A stretch of 64,000 bases of DNA from Amborella trichopoda (taxonomy: Eukaryota > Streptophyta > Magnoliopsida > Amborellales > Amborellaceae), in the NCBI RefSeq assembly GCF_000471905.2, contig NW_006499435.1, positions 847,253-911,252 of the forward strand. Reading direction: 5' to 3'. This document shows positions 44,101-54,521 of the stretch, piece by piece. A model generated the notes under the pieces. It did not search any database. It was given only the letters and a program-made list of their open reading frames with translations, and was not told the origin of the DNA. Position 1 is the first letter of the stretch. Each line of letters opens with the position of its first letter. Both the position numbers and the translations under genes were made by a program.

Positions 44101-47100
44101 TCACATGGGGAAAGTGAGAGACACCCTGGTTCTTTATAATTTTATGATGATGAAGATATCGTTAAAATAAAAGAGAGTACAAAGAGAAGCATGGATAAAT
44201 GAAAATAGTACCAGAATCGTAGGGTTAATGGGAGAGCATGTCTGGAGCAAGAGGAACTATAGCTGGATGACCAGATCTCCAAGTTCCAACCCCTCGCGTC
44301 AAAAGAGTCAGCTTGTTTATTTTCTTCATGAGAAAGGTACCTATTGCTTTTTCTGTAATATTAGATATTAGCCAGGTTTAGAGTTTTTCTGTGGCATTAA
44401 GAGCCCCGGGACAAGTGGAAGAACATGTTGAGGAATGTCAAGAGGGGCCTTATTTCTGCCTCTGGAGACTTATGAATATCCATTCCTGTCAAAGTCTTTA
44501 GAGTCTTGCCAAGGCTATTTTTATATAATTCCCCCACCCTGATTACCGTAGTTCCCCCTCCCCCCCCCACCGCACTGGGATTTTATGGTTCTTAGTGCAC
44601 TATTGTAAATTTATTTTATCTGCATGATCATCAATAATGGTTTTCTCATTTCTTATTTCTGTAGATCAACATTCTAATTTGTTTTGGGTTATCTCTTTTG
44701 CAGTGCCTTTGTTGCCCCGGCAGATATTCAAGCATTTACTCATGAATCAAAAAACAAATTGGCAGCCCGTTGTCAAGGTAAGACTGTTAATGATTTTGCC
44801 CGTGCTGTGAAAGAAATATGTGAAGCCTTTGAAGAATTACAGAGGCAAAAGTCAGGTGACTCAAGGGGAGATATTGACGGGGTAACTGTGCAAAGTGCTG
44901 CTTCCCCCTTGGAACATAGAGGAGATTCTGGGCACCGCGATGATGATGAGGGAGCCTTAACAGCAGATAACGAACTGGAATCTGAGTCAAGAGAGCAGGT
45001 GGTTACTGGTCAGGAGGCTAGCAACACCGATTGTGTGGATAGTGAAATGTACAGGTTAGCAAGATGTTCAAGAAACCAAAGTGAGATAGTATCAGCTGAT
45101 AAAGGTAAAAGGGATTTGCAGAATGTAAAGGAACGCGTATCTCCATCTTCATCGTACAAAGATGGAGCGGATGCATCCCCTGCTTCTGGTCAGAACTTCC
45201 CTTCTCATCTCACTGGAAGTGAACATGAGCGTTCACAACCTTTGGCTGTGACACTTGCTACCAAGCAGTCTGATAGAAAGCAAAATACAGGAATGAATAT
45301 CCATGATGCGGAGGTGGCGATCACAGAAACCACAGAGCATGCAAAAAGTGTTTTTGGGGTGAACCGGAAGGCACGTCCAGATCTAACATCAGTGAAACAT
45401 GCCCATTCTCATAGTTGTCTTGAAGCCATGGAACCCAAACAACATCCAGAAGATGAAAGAAGTGTGCAAAGAAAAAAGTTCAAGGTGAGCGCATCAGAGG
45501 TCAGACCATGACGGAACCATATCCTTCAAAGCCTGATATTGGTACTGGTTTGGTGAAGAAAGCCAAAGCTTTACCGAGTGACTCTGCTAAAACTGGTGTG
45601 AGGAAATCACCCAATATTCGTACTGAAGGAAAAGGGAAACGTTCTTCTGGAGTTACAGATATTAAAGTTATGGAATCTGATCATTCTGATGAGCAAATCG
45701 ATGACCCATCATCATCTGTAGATCACAGGAAAAAGGTCACCCAACCTAGAAGCAGGAAACGTGGGATTAAATCTGATGAGCATTTACCTCCTCCAAAAAG
45801 ACCAAGAAGTTTAGAAATGGATAGAGATGCAAAATGTAAGAAACCTTTATCCTCTGGAGAAGCAGAAACCCATTTGGCATTAAAGCTAGAGAGCCTCGAT
45901 ACTGGGGCACGCTTACTTGGAGAGGAAGCTGTTCTTCCACCAACAAAGCGACACCAAAGAGCAATGGAAGCAATGTCAGTTTGCACTGCTCAAACAGCTA
46001 AAGATTCAACCAAGGGAAGTCTGAATGTAATGAAAAACAGCTCTTTATCGAGCCCTTTGAATGAGAAATCTTCAAGACTCCGTATTGAAACTAAACGGGG
46101 TGCACTCCTTTTGGGGGGTGATAATCGTGAGGAATGCAGGACCCCTGTCCACAAGGAATCTGCCAAAAGAATAAGTAAAATAGTGAAGGACAGTGCCGAT
46201 ACTCACCGGAAAGATCACAACCACTCTCTAGAGAATGTTGATGTTAAGGCTGAAACTCTGGATACAGCCGTGCATGTTGATAAAGTCTCACAAGATAAGC
46301 CATCACCCGTTGAATATTCTGACAAACTTTTCTCATCCAATAAAAAACTTAAGGATGAGGAACAACCAAAACTTCCACCATCACATGCTTCGCCCAATAA
46401 GCCCGGACTGCAGAAATTATCTTCTAAGCATTGTGCTCCAGCAGTCCTTTCTCCTAGAGGTTCTCTTGGATCAACCAGCGCCACAGTTAAGCCTCTTGAG
46501 CATAAAAATGTGTGTTCACTTGGTAAACCATCAGCTAATGCTCCTGTAAAGAAACCTCAAGCTGGATCTGGTAAAGCTGGTCATGTTCCTAACAGTTTGA
46601 ACCGCTCTTCTAGTGAAGCAACCTCACATAGGAATAAGCTGGACCCTTCATCAGATAGGCTAAAGGCTACTCCAACAACAATGCAGCAGATGAATGGAGT
46701 TAGTGACTCTAGGTCTGAAGCTGTCTCAGCGTTCTCTCACAAGGAACAGTAAGTAGGAGTTGTTACTTAATGGAAAAAGTTTATATAAGGTTGCAACCTT
46801 ATTTGTAGAAATAAGGTAGCATTAATCTACACCATCCATTTTATTTGGATGCTGTAGATTGGACAGTATCTTAAAAGACATGCTATGTATTAACATTGTC
46901 TTAAAAGATGTGTCAAGTCTACACTGTCCAAATAAAATGGACGGCATAGAGTATCGTAACCTTATTTCTACAAATAAGGTCGCAGTCTTATACAAACAGC
47001 ACCCTTACTTTATACCACATTACTTTCTTCGGTATCAGAATGTACTTAGCTTTCTTACATGCATATTTTACGGGCTTTGTTACAGAACTAACACTGTTAA

Positions 47101-48908
47101 AGAAGAAAGTATTACTACCATGTCATTGGACTCGAAAGGCACAAATTCTTTCACGTCAATGAGGCATCTAATTGCAGCTGCTCAGGCAAAGAGGCGACAG
47201 GCACGACCTGTGTCTCTTCAAGATGTTGATACCTCCATTCCCACCTTTGTAGCCACATCACCTTCGGCGAAAGGAATGAGTCCGAATTCTGTTCATGGGG
47301 TTCATCCTTTGCCATCTGAAACGATAATGAGGCCAGATTCAAATGGCTTTTATTCTCACAAGTCATCCGAAACTCCTGTGGCTAGTGCCACGCAGCTTGC
47401 TTCTCAGAGTCAAATAGATGTGGATGAATATGAGGATGGCAGGGTCAGTTTGGAATATCAGAATGCTGGGGGTTCATTGAGTGGTGGTACAGAAGCAGCG
47501 GTGTCTCGTGATGCTTTTGAAGGCATGCTGGAGACATTATCAAGGACAAAGGAGAGTATTGGTCGAGCAACGCGTCTTGCTATTGATTGCGCCAAATATG
47601 GAATGGCAGGAGAGGTGAGCAAATCAATTTTTCAACGTAGAAAATGTCACACATACATAATTATTAATCTTTGCTCTTAAGTAATTATTTAGGTTGGTTT
47701 ACGAGGGACTAATTTCAAGGTTTGAACTTTATGAAGTTCCTCGTTTAAACAGGATTGTACACCATTAGACCCAAGGCTAGGGAACCATCTACCTTTATTT
47801 TGAGATGGAAGGTTAAAGTGTCTAAAAAGTTGTCTGTTCATATGTTTTCTTTTTCTTTGGGTAGTAATTTAATTAGCTATTGCTGCAATCTCTCTTTTGT
47901 GTAGTTAGGGGCATTTTTAATTAAGAAATAATATTATTTATTTGAAAGGATATATATTAAGTGAGGTTCAACCGTTTAACACAGATAAATTGATGGGAGA
48001 GAATGCCATGCAAATGATCCCTGAGTTTGGACTTTGGGCCATTGCAAGAATGATTTTCTAGACCTTTTTTTATGTTTTGTTTTTTCTTCCTTGATGTGAT
48101 CGTCTTGATTTTCTTTGTCAATATTATCAGAGATTTCTAGGGCATTTGAATGGTCTTATTTATCCCCTTGCCCACTTGATGAAATGCCTACTATGTAGGG
48201 GATTGAGAATGACTCAACGTTGACCTGAATCTGCTTACGGCAGAATAAGATGGCCATATTCTCTGTGGTGTCCTATACTTGTGTTGAGCATACAAATGAT
48301 TTATTTAACTTCTCTAAACTGATGAGTTGGGATAAGGCTCAGATGATGAGGCGATGATGAAGAAACTCATGAGTGAATAACTTGTTAACATGATTAGAAC
48401 AAAATTGCTATAACAATTCGTCAAGATACCATGGGGTGTTTTGCCATTAATTGAGGTCCCCTTAGACTTTCCTATAACAAGTGGTTATGGGTTAAGCTGA
48501 TTTTATATGTTTGGCTGCCACCAATCTCTCTCTCTCTCTCTCTCTCTCATCAGCTCACTAGAGAGTTATATTCTTTCTCTCTCCTATTTTATATATATAG
48601 CCAGCAAATGACACCCAAAGTTTGCAGTAAGGAAGTTAAAATGATTAAGTACACAGTATACTAATACAGTCCTGGCGAACAGGAGCCTATTAGATGTTCT
48701 CCAATTGAGGATTTGTGTTGACATGCCCCAATTTTCACTGAACTATCCTTACANNNNNNNNNNNNNNNNNNNNGATTAGAACAAATTAGCTATAACAATT
48801 ACGTCAAGATACCATGGGTGTTTTGCCACTTAATTGTAGGTCCCGTTACGTACTTTCCTATAACAAGTGGTTATGGTTAAGCTGATTTATTATGTTTGGT
48901 CTGCCACC

Positions 48909-48945
<37 letters not shown>

Positions 48946-51900
48946 CAGCTCACTAGAGAGTTATATTCTTTCTCTCTCCTATGTTATATATATAGCCAGC
49001 AAATGACACCCAAAGTTTGCAGTAAGGAAGTTAAAATGATTAAGTACACAGTATACTAATACAGTCCTGGCGAACAGGAGCCTATTAGATGTTCTCCAAT
49101 TGAGGATTTGTGTTGACATGCCCCAACTTTTCACTAGAACATTCCTTCAACAGTTTTTTCCTTTTTCTCTGTTAATTTGTTGGTCTTTTGCTAGGTTTTT
49201 AATATTAAATACCTCTTCTTATTCTGTTCTCTCTCTCTCTCTCTCTCTCTTTTGTCCTTTGGTGACATTTCAGACCTTTAAGCTGCCTACTTTTTTTTTA
49301 ATTTTTTTACAATGTTTGTTGTGCAATTTCTGCACGAGTTAGTTGGGTCTTTTGATACCTCTGCTAATATTGACATGCTTTCTTGGAGGGATCTTGGTGG
49401 CAATTTCTGCACGAGTTAGTTGGGTCTTTTGATACCTCTGCTAATATTGACATGCTTTCTTGGAGGGATCTTGGTGGTTTGGACCATTTGAACCACTCTT
49501 TTCTTGAAAGCAAATTACAAATGAAGCAACTGAAATGGAACCATAGTCCCTTAGTCATTGTTTTATATGTTGAAGTAGATTCTTCATTACTTATTTCTGG
49601 ATGAAGTAATGCTCTTTGATGTATGCAGGTTGTGGAACTTCTTATTCAAAAATTGGAGAATGAAACAAGTTTCCATCGAAGAGTTGACTTATTGTTTCTT
49701 GTTGATTCCATTACTCAATGTTCCCACAGCCAGAGAGGTAAACACCTTGTGCATGATATTTTCCACAGTATTTTTCATTTTAGTCAGTTGCAGTCATAGA
49801 CGTGAAGTGCCTAATATTTAAGGAAAGATTTTCTCATTTCATCTAGATTTAATTTGTTTGTTAAAAGACCTTCATTTCAATTTATTTATTTTGAGTAGAG
49901 ATGTTGGATCTGTTTTTAGTCAGAAGACAAAAATTCTTTTTGGTCTCTACTCTTTTAATTAATGAATGTTAGTCATCCAAAGAAGAAAAGCTCCTGCTCA
50001 CCGAGAGACAGCAGGCAAAAACTTCAGAAAACTCGATTTGCATACTGTACAACAACTCCCTCAGGAAAAATACCTGCTTGGGATTTTTTTTTTCATTGGA
50101 AATTTTGCAATCCACCTAAGTAATCATTAGATGATCATTTTCAAAGGAAAATTGGTTCCTATGCAATCTTGGGATGTCATTATTTTTAGACATTTGGAGA
50201 GTGAGTTAAATTTTTTTTTGTCCTCCTTTGAGGTTGGTTACTAGGTTCTAGAGATTACATCCCAAATGTGGGATCTAAAAAAGATTCCTAACTTGACTCT
50301 TTCCTGATGGGTTAGATGGACAGTGTATACTCCCATCGCAGTAGAAAGTCTTTTGGCAAAATAAAACTGTTGCGTGCCATATCTGTCATGATTAAATGCA
50401 GGTTGCCCACATGAGTGGATGAACATCTACACTTTATCATGTTCACGAGGCTCACATATGTTTGCATATTTTTTTTGCTGGGTTTGAATTTCTGCAGGTA
50501 TTGCTGGTGCCTCATACATTCCTGCTGTTCAAGCTGCTCTTCCACGTCTTTTAGGTGCTGCTGCTCCCACTGGATCTGTTGCTCGTGAAAATCGGCGTCA
50601 GTGTCTGAAGGTAATCCTACTCCAGACTTGATTTTCATTTTTTGATTGTTCACCTTGTGTCAATAAAAATGGGATTCACATCTAAGCATTGTTCGCAAAA
50701 TCGCCCGATCTAACCGCTAACAGCCCGGTTAGATCGGAACTGGCCAATGGCTAGTTCCAGTTTTGGGCAGTTAGGGTGATCAACCAGTATTTAAAAAAAA
50801 AATGCAAAAAAATGTATGTAAATTATCAAAAACAAGGAATTTGATTTGTAATGCATTTTTAAATATTCTTTACATTATGGTAAAGATTAAAAATTGTTTT
50901 GGTCATTAATACTCACTTTTATATTTTCCTTCTTTTTTAGAAAATTTTCAAAATAGCCATTGGAAAATATAAAATGGGTTAAAATTCATTATTTTCATTA
51001 ATTATCAACTTTATTTGAATGTGTTTTGTTTTAATGATTCTTTATGTGTTTTTCATATTTTAGTAGATTTTTTTTGTATTTTTTGATTTTTTTTCAACAC
51101 TTTTTTGACTGCCTGGGACTTGCCCAATTAGAGCGCTATTGAATCGGCCGGTTTACCGGTTAGGCCGGTTAAATTGCTTCCACGCCCATTTCCAGTTAAC
51201 CGCTCCGGTTCGATTTTGAGAACAGTGCATCTAAGTAACTTACTCTAGATGTAAAAACATTTTTATGCACGTGTTGTAATTTAATATCTGTTTTTTATTA
51301 GGTTTTGGGTTTGTGGCTCGAGAGGAAAATCCTTCCTGAATCGCTTCTTCGTCGGTGCATGGAGGAGATAGGAAGTTCAAATGAGGAAATGCCTACTGGC
51401 TTCTCTTTAAGACGCCCATCCCGTGCTGAACGCGCAGTAGATGACCCAATCCGTGAAATGGAAGGCATGCTGGTTGATGAGTATGGGAGGTGAGCCGTCT
51501 TTCCTTTACCCCTTTCCTTTTTTATATTCTGTTACTCCATCCTTATCTATAGGGGGATTGTTACTGTTCTACTTTTCCTCAAGACCTGCAGTAGGTATAT
51601 GCATTGGCATTGACTGCATTCCTTTCTTTGATAGCTGTGTCTAACTTGTGAATGAGTGCTCAAGGTGTGGATTAGATAAGACTGGCGATGCTTTTCTCTT
51701 TGTTTGCTGATCCCTTTTACTGCAAGGCAAAACGGCAAAACGTCCACCAAGTTTCTCACCTGTAAACCTGTTTTTTCTCATTAGTGTCGGGCCAAATTTT
51801 TGGAATTCATAGCTGGCTTTTCTTTCCTTGAATATTTTAATGCCTAGTGTAAATTCTTATCCTTCCTGAAAATATATTCTCTTTTCGTAAGGGAAAAAAA

Positions 51901-54521
51901 ATCATGAAGTGCTTCTATCCTGTGATATTGAAATGCACATATGTAGATCATGTTTGCCAAATGAATGTTGGAAGCACAAAGGACTCGAAACCACAATGGT
52001 CGAGTTCTTTTACCTTCTAGTTTTAGCTTTAGAGCAAGTGTTTGAATGTTGGATATTAATAATGAGGAAGAATTTCTTGAGGATCCTGTATTATATCCTC
52101 ACCCTGTAGTATTCATAGGGGGAGAAATCTTGCCTTTCAGGATCTTGAAATTTTGGTGTTATTGTAGGATAGTAGAATGCTGATTTTTGTTTCCCTCTAT
52201 TTTCGTTGTGTATTTATTTGTTTTTCTCTCCAGCTTAATGCTTATTCCTACTGTGATTTGCTGCTATCTAGTCATTGCTGCGTGCATTTTGATATATTTT
52301 ATATCATAGCATACTCTTTTTACTAATCAGTGCATGTCTTCTCCAGCAATGCGACATTTCAACTGCCTGGATTTTTTCCTACTCAATTATTTGAAGATGA
52401 CGATAATATTACAATCAATATACCCAAAGAGGATGACAATGAATCTCCATCAGGGGCTGCCTGTCTTTCAGAGGAACCACAGAGATTTTCTGATGTTTCG
52501 AATGATCGGCATAGACGTGTTCTGGAAGATGTTGATGGAGAGCTTGAAATGGAGGATGTGTCGGCCTCTTCCGGAGATGAGCCAGCTATTGTTGGAAATG
52601 AATTTTTTGAGGTGGGAAATCAACAACCAGATTCTGAGAGGTTTGTGGAGCATGAAGAAGGCGATTTATACCCTCCTTTGCCCATGGGTTCACCTCCATT
52701 GCCTGCAGATTCGCCTCCTCCTCCACCCCCCCTCCCTCCTTCCCCACCACCGCCGCCTCCATCTTCACCACCACCTCCACCACCATCACCACCACCACCT
52801 CCTCCCCCTCCACCTCCCCCACCCCCTCCACCCCAATTACCACATCCTTGCTCACCCCAATTTCCTTACCCTCCTCTTCCTCCTCCTCCTCCTCCTCCTC
52901 CACCCCAAGATTGTTGTAAGAATGCAAATGTAAGTTTCTCATAATCTCATAATTATGCGTGTTTAGCTTCAACATTTCTAGGGGGTAAAATTAACTATAC
53001 TATGTTTCACGCACCTGCATTTGGCAGGCAGGTGAGTTAGAACCTAAAAATTTAGGCAGCTGTCTGGAAGAAATATTTTGCACAAAAAAGCTGCCTTCAC
53101 CTTATGGTTTTTGCTATTACAACAAATTTGCCCATGGTTTGTTGTAATCATCTCATGGTTTGCTTAAGGTAAAATCATCTCAAAATATTTTGATGGTGCA
53201 AAGCAGTAATCTCTCAATTTAGATATTCAGGTTACCAGCATTCGCATGGACGTTTTCCAACAACTGTCTCTCTTTTTTTTCCCCTTAATAAATTACTCAT
53301 GTTCTGATTCTGGTGTCAATATCATATTTTCCCTTCCTTTATTCAGGATATGGAGGTAAATCGGATGACTGGTGCTGTCTCCCTTCAAAACCATGCGAGT
53401 GCTTCCATGAGAAATGAGATGATTACACAAAACTCTTCTCACTTTGTGACACATGGAATAAACCACAGCCAAGATGGATCTGCTTTGGGTTCCTCGAAGC
53501 CATTTGAATATGGACAGAGTGGCATGCATTTATCTCATCAATCCCCTCTTGTCAACCAACATGGTCAAACAGCTAATAATCCTTTTCCTCAGAGGTCTTA
53601 TAGTTCCCTTCCCCAATCACCAAATCCTTCCAATCAGTTCTCTTACGCCAGGACCATTGTTCACCAACATATGACTCAGTCATACCATCATTATGGTTTG
53701 TCCTCCCTACAAAGTAGTGGAAGATCCTTATTTAATGAGGAACAGCGGAGGTCACGTCCTGGAGATTCTCCTGATAGGCAACAAGGTATTTGGTTGCCTG
53801 GTGGGAGAACAACTACACCAGGCTCAGGGCAACTGCATGTCCAAGAAGGTATTTGTTGCCTTGATTATATATTGACTAAGTGTGCATTTTATCAGAATAA
53901 AGAAAGAATGGGCAGTCTCTTAGGAGACATCCAATACTTTCAGTACACAGAAAAGATAAAAAAATTCCAAAAAGAAAAGTAAAGAAAGAATGGGCATGCA
54001 TTCTAATGATCAATTATCTGGATATATTGGTCTTGATGACTATAGAGATGCTATTGTTCATTGTATAAATTCTTATGAACCTTGCAAAGAAGCTCTTGCT
54101 TTGGGGCTTATCCCAGACTTTGTTAAGTTCTTATTTATTGCTGTATCTGATGAAAATTTGGTATTGCCAGGCTATTTTAGGTCGCAAGCAGAAAGATCTT
54201 GCTCTAGCTCTATGGGTTACCATCTTTCTGTACAGAATTCATTAGTATCTGGCGGTTCAATGCAAGGTGGCCATCATCTGAAAGAAAACTGCATTGGTAC
54301 GATGAAATGATCCTGGGCATTTGTTTGGAAGTTCACAGGACAAAGAAATTTTACATGATGAACATCAATAGGGCACTAGATTAACAATCAATCACATTAT
54401 TCTGTGTGTTTAATTTGGTTTCTTTCATCTTTGTTCTGTAGCTCCTCCAAGTCACGGGGCTGTCCAGTTTTTACCTAGTCGACCAGATGTTTCAAGGCTT
54501 AATTGTTGGAGACCCACTTGA
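38156..54521 (+). CDS. HUA2: HUA2-like PWWP-domain / CID-like nuclear protein
   Basis: Eleven coding exons: 38156-38266, 39073-39149, 44704-46748, 47086-47614, 49629-49737, 50498-50610, 51302-51489, 52347-52929, 53347-53848, 54171-54296, 54442-54521; all GT-AG, about 1487 aa. HUA2 and its HULK relatives are plant nuclear proteins that promote processing of AGAMOUS and FLC-class transcripts, so they affect floral identity and flowering time. Seen: PWWP domain at the N-terminus (LGDLVLAKVKGFPPWPAK, then RPEDWERSPDPRKYFVEFFG), a long charged region with Lys/Arg-rich signals (PRSRKRG, PPPKRPRSLE), an RPR/CID-like helical domain (exons 4-7: SRTKESIGRATRLAIDCAKY, LIQKLENETSFHRRVDLLFL, ARENRRQCLKVLGLWLERK), the RAVDDPIREMEGMLVDEYGS block, a proline tract (52711-52908) and the family ending LPSRPDVSRLNCWRPT. 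One defect: exon 3 (2045 nt) changes frame near 45484-45511 and needs one extra base to read through. Confidence 0.92.
39717..39769. repeat. Compound microsatellite (GT)n-(GCATGT)n
   Basis: About nine GT units followed by five GCATGT units and a T-run, inside intron 2 of the HUA2-like gene. Confidence 0.9.
40861..41076. mobile_element. MITE family C copy 2
   Basis: Starts GTATACAAAGAGACCATTTA, ends 'GGTAAATGGTCTCATAGTATAC'-like, giving ~20-bp inverted ends. The right end plus flank is then duplicated in tandem (about 46 bp, 'CAATGGTACATGGTCTCACA' up to 41140). Body blocks 'TACAAGGTCACAATCACTAT' and 'CTAATGGCTATGAGTGATCG' match the other copies. Confidence 0.65.
41455..41860 (-). pseudogene. 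RTE-type LINE fragment with internal deletion
   Basis: Minus strand 41830-41715 reads 'LHVILLIDLENAYDRVP', matching motif A of RTE reverse transcriptases (FIDLEKAYDRVP). The next recognisable part, 41650-41540, corresponds to the far 3' end of the ORF (the reverse of 'CATTTGAACTAACTCGCAGC', the same region as 31160-31185). The sequence between is missing. The 3' tail ('GTCGGCTAC' repeated) is at 41468-41490. Confidence 0.75.
42115..42235 (+). mobile_element. RTE-type 3' tail, opposite orientation, flanked by a ~30-bp repeat
   Basis: 'GCCGACCCCAATTAATTGG' then AAAAGGCTAAA and (ATG)7 is an RTE/SINE 3' end on the + strand. It is flanked by near-identical 30-bp sequences, 'ATAATATAGTTAGCTACTAT' at 42082 and 'ATAATATAGTTAGTTACTAT' at 42236, each continuing 'TGT(A/C)ATCTTTA'. 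These could be a long target duplication. Confidence 0.55.
46771..47004. mobile_element. Family A copy 15: short, nearly fully palindromic, in intron 3 of the HUA2-like gene
   Basis: 234 bp. Both halves pair along most of their length: left 'GTTTATATAAGGTTGCAACC', 'TTATTTGTAGAAATAAGG', 'CCATCCATTTTATTTGG'; right 'CCAAATAAAATGGACGG', 'CCTTATTTCTACAAATAAGG', 'TCGCAGTCTTATACAAAC'. The 5' end has the perfect palindrome TAAGGTTGCAACCTTA (46786-46801). Flanks TTACTTAA (46763-46770) and TTACTTTA (47005-47012) suggest an 8-bp duplication with one mismatch. It lacks the AT-rich body of the ~390-bp copies. Confidence 0.7.
48754..48773. other. Assembly gap, 20 N
   Basis: A nominal-length gap. The ~362 bp before it (48392-48753) are repeated after it (48774-49150) with scattered one-base indels, so it probably marks two unmerged contig ends. 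Confidence 1.
49324..49477. repeat. 77-bp exact tandem duplication
   Basis: 'CAATTTCTGCACGAGTTAG' through 'TTGGAGGGATCTTGGTGG' occurs twice without visible difference, starting at 49324 and 49401. Confidence 0.9.
50687..51227. mobile_element. hAT-type MITE in intron 6 of the HUA2-like gene, perfect 8-bp target duplication
   Basis: Flanked by CATCTAAG on both sides (50679-50686 and 51228-51235). Ends CATTGTTCGCAAAATCG and CGATTTTGAGAACAGTG are inverted repeats with two mismatches. Just inside are GC-rich CCGGTT blocks ('AGCCCGGTTAGATCGG', 'GAATCGGCCGGTTTACCGG') around an AT-rich core. An 8-bp duplication and this end type fit the hAT superfamily. No transposase. The older elements at 27348-27777 and 36305-36650 look related. 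Confidence 0.85.
51490..52346 (+). other. Intron 7 of the HUA2-like gene
   Basis: GTGAGC donor, CTCCAG acceptor. AT-rich; nothing else recognisable. Confidence 0.7.

Larger units (their letters stand above)
39150..44703 (+). other. Intron 2 of the HUA2-like gene (5.55 kb)
   Basis: Begins GTGAGT, ends TTTTGCAG, and splits the PWWP domain. It holds a (GT)n/(GCATGT)n microsatellite (39717-39769), a family C MITE (40861-41076), RTE LINE fragments (41455-42182) and C/G homopolymer blocks near 43983-44052 and 44553-44570. 42270-43980 shows nothing recognisable. Confidence 0.7.
47615..49628 (+). other. Intron 4 of the HUA2-like gene
   Basis: Contains an RTE/SINE-like tail ('GATGAGTTGGGATAAGGC', 'TCAGATGATGAGGCGATG', 48320-48360), a 20-N gap with the same ~360 bp on both sides, (CT)n microsatellites (48523-48549, 48911-48941, 49230-49250) and a 77-bp exact tandem duplication (49324-49477). 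The duplicated gap flanks mean the true intron is probably shorter than shown. Confidence 0.7.

Noticed and set aside
45723..46549. Open frames opposite and out of frame with the HUA2-like exon 3
   Set aside because: Shadow frames of a confirmed coding exon; no independent motif.
53849..54170. Open sequence after HUA2-like exon 9 and an ATG at 53990 in frame with exon 10
   Set aside because: The family tail is restored by splicing 53848 to 54171 with good GT-AG sites and matching phase; the readthrough peptide is unlike the family.
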